Assembly (NCBI RefSeq): GCF_029894425.1
Contig: NZ_JARXYJ010000001.1
Location: 8,886,501 to 8,950,500, forward strand
Reading direction: 5' to 3'
DNA length: 64,000 nucleotides
Origin: Streptomyces sp. SAI-127
GTDB lineage: Bacteria; Actinomycetota; Actinomycetes; Streptomycetales; Streptomycetaceae
Positions 8,542 to 19,031 of this stretch are shown here, piece after piece (within the stretch, counting starts at the first letter, position 1; every line of letters begins with the position of its first letter). Under the pieces are notes generated by a model, which did not search any database, was not told the origin of the DNA, and was given only the letters and a program-made list of their open reading frames with translations. The position numbers were made by a program, and so were the translations under genes.

Positions 8542-9756
8542 CGAAGGGGGCACGCGCGGGGAGCGGAGCACCAGCAGGGTGATCTCGCTGGGGGCGAAGA
8601 CGCGGAACGGCGGGCCCCAGAAGCCGGTGCCGCGGCTGGTGTAGAGGAGGGTGCGGGTGCCGTGCCGGCTGAGGCCGGCGAGGGCGGGCTGGTCGGTGCG
8701 GACCAGGTAGTGGAAGGGCCAGATCTGGCCGCCGTGGGTGTGGCCGGAGAGCTGGAGGTCGATGCCGTCCGCCACTGCCCGGTCGACGAACTTGGGCTGG
8801 TGTGCCAGGAGCAGGACGGGCAGGTCGGGGTCGGCGCCGTTCAGGGCTCCGGCGAGGTGGGCGCGGTGGCCCGCCAGGCCGGAGGACTCGGCGGTGACGT
8901 CATCCACGCCGGCGACCACCAGGGTGTCGCCTCCGCGCTCGAGCAGCAGATGGCGGTTGCGCAGCGGCTCCCAGCCCAGCTCGCCCATCAGGTCGACCCA
9001 GCCCTGGGCCTCGCTGTAGTACTCGTGGTTGCCGGTGACGTACACCCGGGCCCGGGTGGCCCGCACGGTACCGAGTGGGACGGCCTGGGCACGGCGGCGT
9101 TCGGCCGTGCCGTCCGCGATGTCGCCGGTGTGGCAGACCAGGTCGGCTTCCAGGGTGTTCACCGTCTCGCACACCCGCTCCGACCAGCGGGCGCGGTCGA
9201 GCGGGCCGTAGTGGGTGTCGGTGATGAGGGCGACGCGGAGGCCGTCCAACCCGGCACCCAACCGGGGGAGTTGCACATCGAGCCGGCGCACGCGCGGCAC
9301 GCGCCGGGCTTCGGCGTACCCCCAGGCGAGCAGTACGGCGGTGACGCCGAGGACGGCCCAAGTGACGATGCGGGCCCGGTCCTGGCCCTCGCCGACGCCG
9401 GCCACGGTCAGGGCGAGCCGTAGCAGGACGCCGAGCAGCACGGACCAGGTGAACAGGACCCAGCCGGCGCCCAGCAGGGTGTCACCGACGATCGCCGCCC
9501 GGTCCTGCTGGCGCCGGCCGTGACCGCGCGCCATCGCGAGCGGCATACCGACGAGACCGAGGACGAACAGGGCGGTGCCGGCCAGTGTGACGGGCAGCGG
9601 CCAGTGCTGGCCGGCGTACAAAAGCACCCAGCAGGGCACGGCCCACAGCAGGACGGGGGCGATCAGGGGCAGGTAGCGCATCAGGCGGAGCAGCCGGCTC
9701 TGCCGCGGAGCTTGCGCCTCGCTGTCGGCGGGTCGGGTGTTGCTGGTTTCGGTCAC
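8536..9756 (-). CDS. membrane-anchored metallophosphoesterase (YkuE/YaeI type)
   Basis: The 406-residue protein starts at GTG 9756, with GGAGGGG placed correctly upstream. The longer frame to 9888 has no such site. Residues of about 20-165 hold four hydrophobic helices; the rest is a calcineurin-like phosphoesterase with all five metal motifs: LITDTHYG (D-x-H), HTGDIADG (GD), VTGNHEYY (GNHE), LLAHQP and SGHTHGGQIW (GHTH). Such proteins act at the membrane on phosphoesters such as UDP-diacylglucosamine-like or other lipid headgroups, but the substrate here is unknown. It is not obviously linked to its neighbours. Confidence 0.88.
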   Translation of the reverse strand: MTETSNTRPADSEAQAPRQSRLLRLMRYLPLIAPVLLWAVPCWVLLYAGQHWPLPVTLAGTALFVLGLVGMPLAMARGHGRRQQDRAAIVGDTLLGAGWVLFTWSVLLGVLLRLALTVAGVGEGQDRARIVTWAVLGVTAVLLAWGYAEARRVPRVRRLDVQLPRLGAGLDGLRVALITDTHYGPLDRARWSERVCETVNTLEADLVCHTGDIADGTAERRRAQAVPLGTVRATRARVYVTGNHEYYSEAQGWVDLMGELGWEPLRNRHLLLERGGDTLVVAGVDDVTAESSGLAGHRAHLAGALNGADPDLPVLLLAHQPKFVDRAVADGIDLQLSGHTHGGQIWPFHYLVRTDQPALAGLSRHGTRTLLYTSRGTGFWGPPFRVFAPSEITLLVLRSPRVPPSA

Positions 9757-9857
9757 GCTGCCCCTCCAGACCAGGCTGCCGTCTCGCGCACTGTATCCGG
9801 TCGCCCTCGGGCCGACCGGACCGGCGTTCACCGAAGCCTGGCGTGACGCCTGACCCG

Positions 9858-9886
9858 GGCGGGCTCGGCCTTCCACCGAGCCCGCC
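9858..9886 (-). terminator. strong hairpin terminator after GH62 gene
   Basis: GGCGGGCTCGG and CCGAGCCCGCC form a perfect 11-bp stem with a seven-base loop, 7 bp beyond the GH62 stop codon. There is no T-run, as is common in Streptomyces terminators. Confidence 0.75.
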
Positions 9887-9892
9887 ACGCCG

Positions 9893-11359
9893 TCAGCGCT
9901 GCAGTGTCAGCAGACCCGGACGGTAGGGCAGGAGGCCGTAGTCGCCGCCGGAGCTGGGGCTGCGCCCCTGGTAGAGCAGCTGCAGATTGCAGGCATCGAC
10001 GGTCATGGTCTGGTCGGCGCTGGTGCGGATCAGTTCGCCATGGCTGATGTCGTTGGTCCAGGTGGCGCCGCTGTTGGCCTTGCCGGCGAAGGGATTGCTC
10101 TCGGTCGCGGCCTGGGGTGTCCATGAGCCGTTCAGACTGGTGGCCGTGAACGAGCGGAAGTAGCGGCCCTGCGAGCCGATCGCCTCGACGATCATGAGGT
10201 ACCGGTTCTGGCCCTGCAGCTTGTATACCTGCGGAGCTTCGAACAGGTTGTTCGTCGTATCGCTCATGACCACTGTCGAGGTCGAGCCGAAGCTGCCCGG
10301 GAAGTTCCCGATCGGCATACTGGCCCGGTAGATCTTGCCGTTGTCACCGGCGAAGAACAGGTACATGTTCGTCCCGTCACCGATGAGCGTCTGGTCGATC
10401 GGTCCGGTTCCGGAGCCGGAGATGCTTCCGGAGAACAGCACCTGCGGGGACGACCAGCCGTTCGGGTTGGTGGGGTCGCTCGACGTCCGGTAGGAGAAGG
10501 CGGTCCCGCCCCACTGGTAGGCGAGCACCCAGATGTTCTTCGGTGCGAAGTAGAAGAGCGTGGGCGCGACAGTGGAGGACGACATCGCGTTCTGGCCGGC
10601 CGAGGCCATCTCGGACCAGTTGGTGAAGAGGCTGAAGTTCATCGAACCCCAACTCGTCCCCGTGTCGTGCGTCGTCGCATAGACGAGTTGCCTGCCGTTG
10701 TAGGGGACGACGGTGAAGTCCTTGAGCGAGACCCACCCCGGCTTGGGCTGCGCCAGCGCGCCCGTTGATGTCCAGCGGTATGTCGACGGAAGATCGCACG
10801 GGCCGGAGGTGCCGCCGCCGACCTTGACGAGCTGCCACTGCTGGTTGGTGCCGCCCCAGTCGTCGTACTGGACGATGTTCCCGTTGTCGGCGGTGGAGGC
10901 GCCTTGCACTTCGAGGGCCTTGTTGCTGTGGCGCGAGATGAGCCTCACGTAGCCGTCCGAGCTGTCGGCCAGCCGCCACTGCTGGTTGGTGGCGTTCAGG
11001 TCGGTCCACTGGACGATCGCGCCGCCGTTCGCGGTGGACCAGTTGTGGACGTCCAGCACCTTGCCCGAGTGGCGGGACTTGATGCGGTAGTAGCCGCCCC
11101 CCGAATCGACGAACTGCCACTGCTGCTGGGCCTGATCGTTCCTGGACCACTGGGTGATGCGGGCGCCGTCGCCGGTCGCCAGGTTGTAGACGTCCAGGGC
11201 CTTGCCGCTGTTGCGGTTGACCAGCACATACGAGGCGCTGGTGTCCACGGTCGCCGCGCCGGCGGGCTGGGCGCCGAGGAAGGTGGCCACGAGCAGCAAG
11301 GGCGCAAGGACGGCGAACAGGCGTCTGAGACGGACCGGGGACGGGCGGCGAACCCACAT
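9893..11359 (-). CDS. secreted GH62 alpha-L-arabinofuranosidase with CBM13
   Basis: The 488-residue enzyme starts at ATG 11359 behind an excellent AAAGGAGG site. Residues 1-35 are a signal peptide ([12 protein letters not shown], a long hydrophobic core, then AQPAGAA). About residues 38-170 form a ricin-type CBM13 with three QQW/QxW-like repeats. About 180-488 are the GH62 catalytic domain: [22 protein letters not shown] at its start, [19 protein letters not shown] and LFEAPQVYK hold the expected acidic residues. GH62 enzymes remove arabinose side chains from arabinoxylan. It is divergent from the xylanase gene, and a TCGAAAGTTTCGA palindrome sits 32 bp upstream of its start. It looks like the counterpart of S. 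coelicolor SCO5932 (from memory). Confidence 0.92.
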   Translation of the reverse strand: MWVRRPSPVRLRRLFAVLAPLLLVATFLGAQPAGAATVDTSASYVLVNRNSGKALDVYNLATGDGARITQWSRNDQAQQQWQFVDSGGGYYRIKSRHSGKVLDVHNWSTANGGAIVQWTDLNATNQQWRLADSSDGYVRLISRHSNKALEVQGASTADNGNIVQYDDWGGTNQQWQLVKVGGGTSGPCDLPSTYRWTSTGALAQPKPGWVSLKDFTVVPYNGRQLVYATTHDTGTSWGSMNFSLFTNWSEMASAGQNAMSSSTVAPTLFYFAPKNIWVLAYQWGGTAFSYRTSSDPTNPNGWSSPQVLFSGSISGSGTGPIDQTLIGDGTNMYLFFAGDNGKIYRASMPIGNFPGSFGSTSTVVMSDTTNNLFEAPQVYKLQGQNRYLMIVEAIGSQGRYFRSFTATSLNGSWTPQAATESNPFAGKANSGATWTNDISHGELIRTSADQTMTVDACNLQLLYQGRSPSSGGDYGLLPYRPGLLTLQR

Positions 11360-11390
11360 CAGAGGGCCTCCTTTGGGGGTGGGGGCATTC

Positions 11391-11403
11391 TCGAAAGTTT
11401 CGA
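11391..11403. promoter_or_regulatory. xylanase-type operator, copy 1
   Basis: TCGAAAGTTTCGA is a perfect palindrome around a single G, 32 bp upstream of the GH62 start codon. CGAAA/TTTCG inverted repeats are a described control element of Streptomyces xylanase promoters. Assignment here is by that resemblance and by position. Confidence 0.65.
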
Positions 11404-11511
11404 AGAATTCCCGGATGCTTCGACGCCACAAGCTAGGAATGCGAGGCCTTCCGGTCAAGAGCTGCAGCTGATCTGTCCACAAACAGCGCTTCGCCCAGCC
11501 AGTCGGGGGTT

Positions 11512-11524
11512 CCGAATGTTTCGG
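11512..11524. promoter_or_regulatory. xylanase-type operator, copy 2
   Basis: CCGAATGTTTCGG has five-base arms. Its core CGAATGTTTCG differs from the core of copy 1 by one base. It lies in the same divergent region, 108 bp from the end of copy 1. Two near-identical boxes in one promoter region support a common regulator. Confidence 0.55.
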
Positions 11525-11596
11525 ACATCGAACGGAAACTTTTTCTGCGGCGAGTATTGACGATCCACCGTCAACACCTCAATCATCCCTGTCTGA

Positions 11597-13237
<1,641 letters not shown>

Positions 13238-13268
13238 TGGCACCTGCCACCAACGAAAGGGTGAACCG

Positions 13269-14642
13269 ATGAAGACCTACGGTGCGGCTCCCGCCCCTCC
13301 ACCACGACATCGCTGGTGGCCCCGGATCGCCGCCGTGGTGGCGGCGGCCCTCGCGATCGGCATGCTCGCCGTGGTGAACCCGGCGCCCGCCGAGGCGGCG
13401 ACGGTGGACACCAACGCCTGGTACGTCCTGGTCAATCGCAACAGCGGCAAGGCGCTGGACGTCTCCGACACGTCCACCGCCGACGGCGCGCGGGTCAGCC
13501 AGTGGACGCGCCACGACGGAGCCAACCAGCAGTGGCAGTTCGTGGACTCCGGCGGCGGCTTCTACCGGCTCAAGGCCCGGCATTCGGGCAAGGTCCTCGA
13601 CGTGGCCGGCGCCTCGACCGCAGACGGTGCCGCGATCCAGCAGTGGGCCGACCAGAACGGCGCCAACCAGCAGTTCCGCCTGGCCGACTCCGACGCGGGC
13701 CACGTCCGGCTGATCAACCGCACCAGCGGCAAGGCGGTGGAGGTGCAGGGCGCCTCCACCGCCGACGGCGGCAATGTCGTCCAGTACTCCGACTGGGGCG
13801 GCGCCAACCAGCAATGGCAGATGATCAAGCTGTCGTCCGGTGGCGGTGGGGGCGGCGGATGCGGCAGCGCCCCGACTCTGGCGAGCGGTACGCACACGAT
13901 TCAGAGCGGCGGCAAGAGCCGCAGCTTCATCCTCAGGGTTCCCGCCGACTACGCCAACAGCCACCCCTACCGGCTGATCTTCGCGTTCCACTGGCGCGGC
14001 GGAACCGCCGGCGAGGTCGCCTCGGGCGGCACGAGCGGGACCGCCTGGTCCTACTACGGCCAACAGGAACAGTCGAACAACAGCGCCATACTCGTCGCCC
14101 CCCAGGGCCTCGGCAACGGCTGGGCCAACTCGGGCGGTGAGGACATCACCTTCGTCGACGACATGATCCGGCGCATCGAGGGCGGCCTCTGTGTCAACCC
14201 GGCACAGCGCTTCGCCACGGGATTCAGCTGGGGCGGCGGTATGAGCTACGCACTCGCCTGCAGCCGGGCGAACGTCTTCAGGGCCGTCGCGGTCATCTCC
14301 GGCGCCCAGATCAGCGGGTGCAGCGGCGGCAGCCAGCCCATCGCCTACTTCGGAATCCACGGCGTCAGCGACAACGTCCTCAACATCGGGCAGGGACGCT
14401 CCCTGCGCGACAAGTTCGTCACCAACAACGGCTGCACTGCCCAAAGCCCGCGCGAGCCCGCCCCGGGCAGCCGAACGCACATCACCACCACCTACTCGGG
14501 ATGCCGTGCCGGATACCCGGTCCAATGGGCCGCGTTCGACGGGGGCCACATACCCGGCCCGGTCGACGGCTCCTCCGGTGAGAGCGGCGTCACCACCTGG
14601 ACCAAAGCAGAGATCTGGAGGTTCTTCGCACAGTTCCAGTGA
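13269..14642 (+). CDS. secreted feruloyl-esterase/PHB-depolymerase-family esterase with CBM13
   Basis: A 457-residue exported protein starting 31 bp after the xylanase stop, behind GAAAGGG. It has a signal peptide to about residue 44 (RIAAVVAAALAIGMLAV, PAEAAT), then a ricin-type CBM13 at about 45-190 that closely resembles the one on the GH62 enzyme, then a Gly-rich linker. The catalytic alpha/beta-hydrolase domain covers about 200-457: the nucleophile elbow is GFSWGGG, and GGHIPG near the C-terminus supplies the His. This family includes feruloyl esterases that release ferulate from arabinoxylan side chains, and the neighbours favour that over polyester depolymerisation. Several Cys residues suggest disulfides. 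Confidence 0.82.
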   Translation: MKTYGAAPAPPPRHRWWPRIAAVVAAALAIGMLAVVNPAPAEAATVDTNAWYVLVNRNSGKALDVSDTSTADGARVSQWTRHDGANQQWQFVDSGGGFYRLKARHSGKVLDVAGASTADGAAIQQWADQNGANQQFRLADSDAGHVRLINRTSGKAVEVQGASTADGGNVVQYSDWGGANQQWQMIKLSSGGGGGGGCGSAPTLASGTHTIQSGGKSRSFILRVPADYANSHPYRLIFAFHWRGGTAGEVASGGTSGTAWSYYGQQEQSNNSAILVAPQGLGNGWANSGGEDITFVDDMIRRIEGGLCVNPAQRFATGFSWGGGMSYALACSRANVFRAVAVISGAQISGCSGGSQPIAYFGIHGVSDNVLNIGQGRSLRDKFVTNNGCTAQSPREPAPGSRTHITTTYSGCRAGYPVQWAAFDGGHIPGPVDGSSGESGVTTWTKAEIWRFFAQFQ

Positions 14643-14658
14643 CATGCCCGCACCACGG

Positions 14659-14685
14659 GTGGGGCCAGGATGACCCTGGCCCCAC
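14659..14685 (+). terminator. strong hairpin terminator after the xylanase-esterase operon
   Basis: GTGGGGCCAGG-ATGAC-CCTGGCCCCAC is a perfect 11-bp stem with a five-base loop, 17 bp past the esterase stop. It closes the xylan operon. Confidence 0.8.
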
Positions 14686-14758
14686 TCCGGCCTTTCCAGG
14701 TGGCGTTCGGGCCACTGGCCGGGATGCGAGGCGGCGCCCTCCGTTGGATGGTGGAGCC

Positions 14759-15043
14759 ATGAACAAGGACTACCGCCAGTCTCAGCGGACGATCGAGATC
14801 GACACCCGGCTCATCAGGACCGGCGCCATGCTCACCGCGGCCGGTGCCGTGGTGGTGTGCGCCGGCATGGGCGTCGCGGCCTTCGCCGTGTTCTCGGCAG
14901 GTCGGCGCATGATCCGCGACATGGACGTGCCCCCCTCCCAGCAGGCGGCCATGAAGTGGCGACAGGCCAAGGAGGCGTCCCTGGCGGGCGCGCGGGCGTG
15001 GCAGGCCGCGTCCGACGCCCAGAACGGGTCGCTCGCCCGCTAG
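14759..15043 (+). CDS. small single-pass membrane protein, function unknown
   Basis: The 94-residue protein starts at ATG 14759, preceded by GGTGGAG. A short polar N-terminus (about 22 residues) precedes one strongly hydrophobic helix at about 23-45, then a basic RRM segment and a hydrophilic helical tail rich in Ala, Gln and Lys. The topology is probably N-out or N-in single pass; there is no lipobox or cleavage site. The frame extends upstream to 14639, but that part overlaps the terminator. No family recognised. Confidence 0.65.
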   Translation: MNKDYRQSQRTIEIDTRLIRTGAMLTAAGAVVVCAGMGVAAFAVFSAGRRMIRDMDVPPSQQAAMKWRQAKEASLAGARAWQAASDAQNGSLAR

Positions 15044-15329
15044 GTCCCCTCGCCACCGGCCATTCGATGATCTCCAGTACGGCGAGCACGCCCAGTCCCC
15101 GCCACACAAGCGGAGTGGCGGCCAGTAGCCCGACGGTGTGACATGCCCCGCCGAAATCGGCGGCACGGTGTGCCGGTCGGTCGCGCCCGCGGCGCAGGGT
15201 GCTTTCGTCTGAGGCCGGGTGTGCGACGACTTCTGTGTCAGTCCTGGCGGCCGGCCGAAGCCCCGCCCACCTCGTGCCCCGCCCGATTCCTGAGGGCGTG
15301 CCGTCCGAAACGTCCGAGGAGACATCGCG
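15044..15329. other. intergenic, no gene seen
   Basis: Both strands carry only frames that are shadows of flanking genes. I see no hairpin or clear promoter motif. The last 15 bases contain the GAGGAG ribosome site of the dehydrogenase. Confidence 0.5.
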
Positions 15330-16166
15330 ATGACAACGAAAGTCGAGAACCGCGGCACGACGTCCGCGCAGCTTCTCAGGGGCCAGAAGGCCCTGGTCAC
15401 CGGGGCCAACTCGGGCATCGGCCTGGCGACCGCCGTTGCCCTCGGCCGGGCCGGAGCGGACGTCGTGGTGAACTACGTCGTCGGCGCGCACGAGGCAGAG
15501 AACGTCGTGAAGGAGATCGAGAGCTTCGGCGTCCGCGCCTACGCCCACGAGGCCGACGTGTCCGACGAGGACCAGGTGACCGCTATGGTCGCGCGGATGG
15601 TCGAGGAGTTCGGCACCATCGACATCATGGTGGCCAACGCGGGCCTTCAGCGGGACGCGGCCCTGACGGAGATGACGCTCGCCCAGTGGCAGAAGGTCAT
15701 CGACGTCAACCTGACCGGTCAGTTCCTGTGCGCACGGGAAGCCGCCAAGGAGTTCATCCGGCGCGGCGTGGTGGAGGAGGTCTCCCGTTCGGCGGGAAAG
15801 ATCATCTGCATGAGCTCGGTCCACCAGATCGTCCCGTGGTCCGGCCACGTGAACTACGCCTCGTCCAAGGGCGGTGTGGGCATGCTGATGCAGACCCTCG
15901 CCCAGGAGCTGGCGCCCAAGCGGATCAGGGTCAACGCCGTCGCACCCGGCGCCATCCGCACACCGATCAACCGCGACGCCTGGGACACCCCCGAGGCCGA
16001 GGCCGACCTGCTGCGTCTGATCCCGTACCGCCGTGTGGGCGATCCGGACGACATCGCCAACGCCGTCGTCGCCATGGCGTCCGACCTGCTCGACTACGTC
16101 GTCGGCAGCACCCTCTACGTCGACGGCGGAATGACGCTCTTCCCCGGCTTCGCCACCGGCGGCTGA
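15330..16166 (+). CDS. short-chain dehydrogenase/reductase (glucose 1-dehydrogenase-like)
   Basis: A 278-residue classical SDR. The cofactor loop TGANSGIG lies at about residues 27-34, NAG at about 106-108, the catalytic Ser is in CMSSVHQ, YASSKGG holds the catalytic Tyr and Lys, and the PGAIRTPIN segment follows. An insertion after the third helix (RRGVVEEVSRSAGK) is seen in the glucose 1-dehydrogenase-like subgroup. It starts at ATG 15330 behind GAGGAG. The next gene, a type II NADH dehydrogenase, begins six bases after its stop, so NAD(P)H made here could be re-oxidised by the respiratory enzymes downstream. The substrate is not readable. Confidence 0.85.
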   Translation: MTTKVENRGTTSAQLLRGQKALVTGANSGIGLATAVALGRAGADVVVNYVVGAHEAENVVKEIESFGVRAYAHEADVSDEDQVTAMVARMVEEFGTIDIMVANAGLQRDAALTEMTLAQWQKVIDVNLTGQFLCAREAAKEFIRRGVVEEVSRSAGKIICMSSVHQIVPWSGHVNYASSKGGVGMLMQTLAQELAPKRIRVNAVAPGAIRTPINRDAWDTPEAEADLLRLIPYRRVGDPDDIANAVVAMASDLLDYVVGSTLYVDGGMTLFPGFATGG

Positions 16167-16172
16167 GCCCCC

Positions 16173-17492
16173 ATGCAGGATCACATCACGCCCCGCCGGG
16201 TGGTGATCCTCGGCGGGGGGTTCGCCGGACTGTTCGCCGCCCGCGCCCTGCGGAAGTCACCGGTCGCGGTGACCGTGGTCGACCGCCGCGCCCACCACCT
16301 CTTCCAGCCGCTGCTGTACCAGTGCGCCTCCGGGATCCTGTCCGAGGGACAGATCGCCCAGCCGCTGCGCGGGGTCCTGCGGCGCCACCACAACGTGAGG
16401 TGCGTGCTCGCCGAGGCCACCGACGTGGATGCCGGCGCCCGGCTGGTCCACGCCCGGCGAGCCGACGGCGGAGCCCTCGTGCTGCCGTACGACGAACTGA
16501 TCCTCGCGGTGGGGATGCGCCAGTCCTATTTCGGGCACGACGAGTTCGCCGCGCACGCCCCCGGTATGAAGACCCTGGCCGACGCGCTCGACATCCGCCG
16601 ACGGATCTACCGGGCGTTCGAGATGGCCGAAACGGCCGCGGACGACCGGGAACGGCAGCAATGGCTCACCTTCGCGCTCGTCGGTGGCGGGCCGACCGGT
16701 GTGGAACTCGCGGGACAGATCCGGGAGATCGCCGGCCACACCCTCGACCGGGAGTTCCAGAAGATCGACTCCGCCAACGCGCGGGTGCTGCTCTTCGAGG
16801 GGTCCGACGCGGTGCTGGGCGCGTTCGGCCCTCGACTGGCCCACCGTGCGGCCCGAACCCTGCAGGGTCTCGGTGTGGAGCTCCACCTCGGCACGATGGT
16901 CACCGACATCGATGCTCACGGCCTGACCGTACAAGATCATGACGGCGCGACGACCCGGTTCGACGCCCGTACCGTCCTGTGGACGGCCGGCGTCGAGGCG
17001 CCGCCCATCGCAGCCGTGCTGGCCCGGGCAACCGGTGCCGAACAGGACCGGGCCGGACGCATCCTCGTCGAACCCGATCTCACCGTCCCCGGCCATCCGG
17101 AGATCCGCGTCACGGGTGACGTGATGAGCCTGAACCGGCTGCCGGGCCTGGCCGAAGTCGCCATGCAGACCGGTGCGTACGCGGGCCGGATGGTGCGACA
17201 CCAGGTCGAAGGCAGGACGAAGAAGCCGAAGCCCTTCACGTACGTGGATCTCGGCAGCGCCGCCTACATCGCCCGCGGCCGGGCAGTCGTCAAGGCCGGC
17301 CCTCTGCATCTGTCGGGCTTCACCGGCTGGCTGGCCTGGCTCTTCATCCACGTGGCCTTCCTCACCGGCTTCCGCAGCAGGCTGGGAGCGGTGCTCAGCT
17401 GGTTCGTCGCCTTCGCCACCAGCTCGCGCCGCGAACGCGCCTTCACCATGGCCGACACCGACGCTCCGGCCGCCGGGCCGCCCCCTCAATAA
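16173..17492 (+). CDS. type II NADH dehydrogenase-like FAD oxidoreductase
   Basis: The 439-residue protein has two Rossmann folds: VVILGGGFAGLFAARAL near the N-terminus binds FAD, and FALVGGGPTGVELAGQI at about residue 168 binds NAD(P)H. IRVTGDVMSL near 310 is the second FAD contact. The C-terminal part has an amphipathic/hydrophobic stretch (LSGFTGWLAWLFIHVAFLTGF), the usual membrane-docking segment of NDH-2. The enzyme would pass electrons from NADH to quinone without pumping protons. It sits directly upstream of cydAB, so the two can form a short respiratory chain from NADH to O2. Related sulfide:quinone reductases are unlikely because the CxxC pattern is missing. Confidence 0.85.
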   Translation: MQDHITPRRVVILGGGFAGLFAARALRKSPVAVTVVDRRAHHLFQPLLYQCASGILSEGQIAQPLRGVLRRHHNVRCVLAEATDVDAGARLVHARRADGGALVLPYDELILAVGMRQSYFGHDEFAAHAPGMKTLADALDIRRRIYRAFEMAETAADDRERQQWLTFALVGGGPTGVELAGQIREIAGHTLDREFQKIDSANARVLLFEGSDAVLGAFGPRLAHRAARTLQGLGVELHLGTMVTDIDAHGLTVQDHDGATTRFDARTVLWTAGVEAPPIAAVLARATGAEQDRAGRILVEPDLTVPGHPEIRVTGDVMSLNRLPGLAEVAMQTGAYAGRMVRHQVEGRTKKPKPFTYVDLGSAAYIARGRAVVKAGPLHLSGFTGWLAWLFIHVAFLTGFRSRLGAVLSWFVAFATSSRRERAFTMADTDAPAAGPPPQ

Positions 17493-17546
17493 ACCCGTCC
17501 TTCCTCAGCCCCACCTGCTCATGAGGGGCAGACCTCCGAGGCGCAC

Positions 17547-19031
17547 ATGTTCAGCACAGCGGTCCTTCTCGCGAACACGCCGGACCAACTCCTGCCGGCC
17601 CGTGAGCTGATGGCCTTCACCCTGGCCTCGCACATCCTGCTGGTCCCGTTCGGCGTCGCACTGCCGTTCATCACCCTGCTGATGCACCACCGGGGGCTGC
17701 GTCGCAACGATCCCGTCGCCCTCCTGCTCGCCCGGCGCTGGTCGGCGGTGATGGCCGTTCAGTTCGCCATCGGCATCATCACCGGCACCGTGCTGTCCTT
17801 CGAGTTCGGCCTGCTGTGGCCCGGCATGATGGGCCGCTGGGGAGACGTCTTCGGTCTCGGATTCGGTGTCGAGGCATGGGCGTTCTTCCTCGAGGCCGTC
17901 CTGATCGCGATCTACCTCTACGGATGGCGCCGGCTCAAGCCCTGGACGCACTTCTGGCTGGCCGTACCGCTGCCGCTGACGGCCCTGATGGGGGCGTTCG
18001 GCATCATCGCGGCCAACTCCTGGATGAACACCCCCCAGGGATTCAGCCTCGACGCCCAGGGCAAGCCGGTCAATGTCGACGTTCGGCGGGCGATCTTCAC
18101 ACCGATCTTCGGCCCGGAGTACTGGCACTTCGTGGTCGCGATGCTGCTGACCGCCGGCTACGTGGTCGCCGGCGTGTACGCGGTCGGCTGGCTGCGCGGG
18201 CGCCGAGACCGCTACCACCGCCTCGGCTTCACCCTGCCGTTCACCGTGGCCGCGATCCTCACGCCGGTCCAGTTCATGCTCGGCGACTCCGCCGCTCGCG
18301 CCGTCTTCCACAAGCAGCCGGTCAAGTTCGCCGCCACGGAACTCGTCTGGAAGACCGACACCCATGTGCCCGAGTACATGTTCGGGAAGCTGAACAGTGA
18401 CGGGACGGTCTCCGGCGGACTCAAGATCCCCCAGTTGGACTCGATCCTCGCCGGCTTCAAGCCCAGCACTCAGGTGACGGGGCTGACATCGGTGCCGGCC
18501 GCCGACCGTCCCACCATCGTCCAGGCCACCATCGCCCACTGGGCCTTCGACATCATGGTAACCGTCGGTAGCGTGCTGATCCTGCTCGCGCTCTGGTACG
18601 CCTGGTCCTGGTGGCGGCACCGCGACAACCCCGCCAGCCGCTGGTTCTACCGCTGCGCCGCGCTCGCCGGAGTCGCCTGCCTCTTCACGGTGGAGTGCGG
18701 CTGGATCACCACCGAGGTCGGCCGTCAGCCCTGGATCGTCTACAACCATATGAGGGTCTCCGAGGCGGTGACCAGCACGGGCGCCGGGTCGCTGTGGGCG
18801 ATGCTCGGCATCGTCATCGTCGTGTACGTGGCCGTCTTCGGCGCGTTCCTCGCGGTCGTCCTGAAGATGCGCACCCGATGGCGCATCACGGACGAGGGCT
18901 ATGCCGCCGAACGCCAAGCACCGGCCCCGGAGACCGACACCCCCTACGGACCCAGAGGCGAGCCGGAGCCTGCGGCCACCGGGGTCGCGCCAGGTGGCGG
19001 GTCCGACCACACGTCCGGCGGTGCGCTCTGA
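17547..19031 (+). CDS. cydA: cytochrome bd ubiquinol/menaquinol oxidase subunit I
   Basis: A 494-residue polytopic membrane protein with about nine hydrophobic helices. LASHILLVPFG near residue 27 carries the first heme His, and ECGWITTEVGRQPWIVY at about 390-406 is the family signature near the quinol/heme b site. The Q loop is of the short type. It starts at ATG 17547, 54 bp after the NADH dehydrogenase stop. Its stop TGA shares one base with the cydB start (TGATG). The bd oxidase has high O2 affinity and works under low oxygen or when the cytochrome bc1-aa3 branch is limited. The C-terminal tail is long and hydrophilic. Confidence 0.95.
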   Translation: MFSTAVLLANTPDQLLPARELMAFTLASHILLVPFGVALPFITLLMHHRGLRRNDPVALLLARRWSAVMAVQFAIGIITGTVLSFEFGLLWPGMMGRWGDVFGLGFGVEAWAFFLEAVLIAIYLYGWRRLKPWTHFWLAVPLPLTALMGAFGIIAANSWMNTPQGFSLDAQGKPVNVDVRRAIFTPIFGPEYWHFVVAMLLTAGYVVAGVYAVGWLRGRRDRYHRLGFTLPFTVAAILTPVQFMLGDSAARAVFHKQPVKFAATELVWKTDTHVPEYMFGKLNSDGTVSGGLKIPQLDSILAGFKPSTQVTGLTSVPAADRPTIVQATIAHWAFDIMVTVGSVLILLALWYAWSWWRHRDNPASRWFYRCAALAGVACLFTVECGWITTEVGRQPWIVYNHMRVSEAVTSTGAGSLWAMLGIVIVVYVAVFGAFLAVVLKMRTRWRITDEGYAAERQAPAPETDTPYGPRGEPEPAATGVAPGGGSDHTSGGAL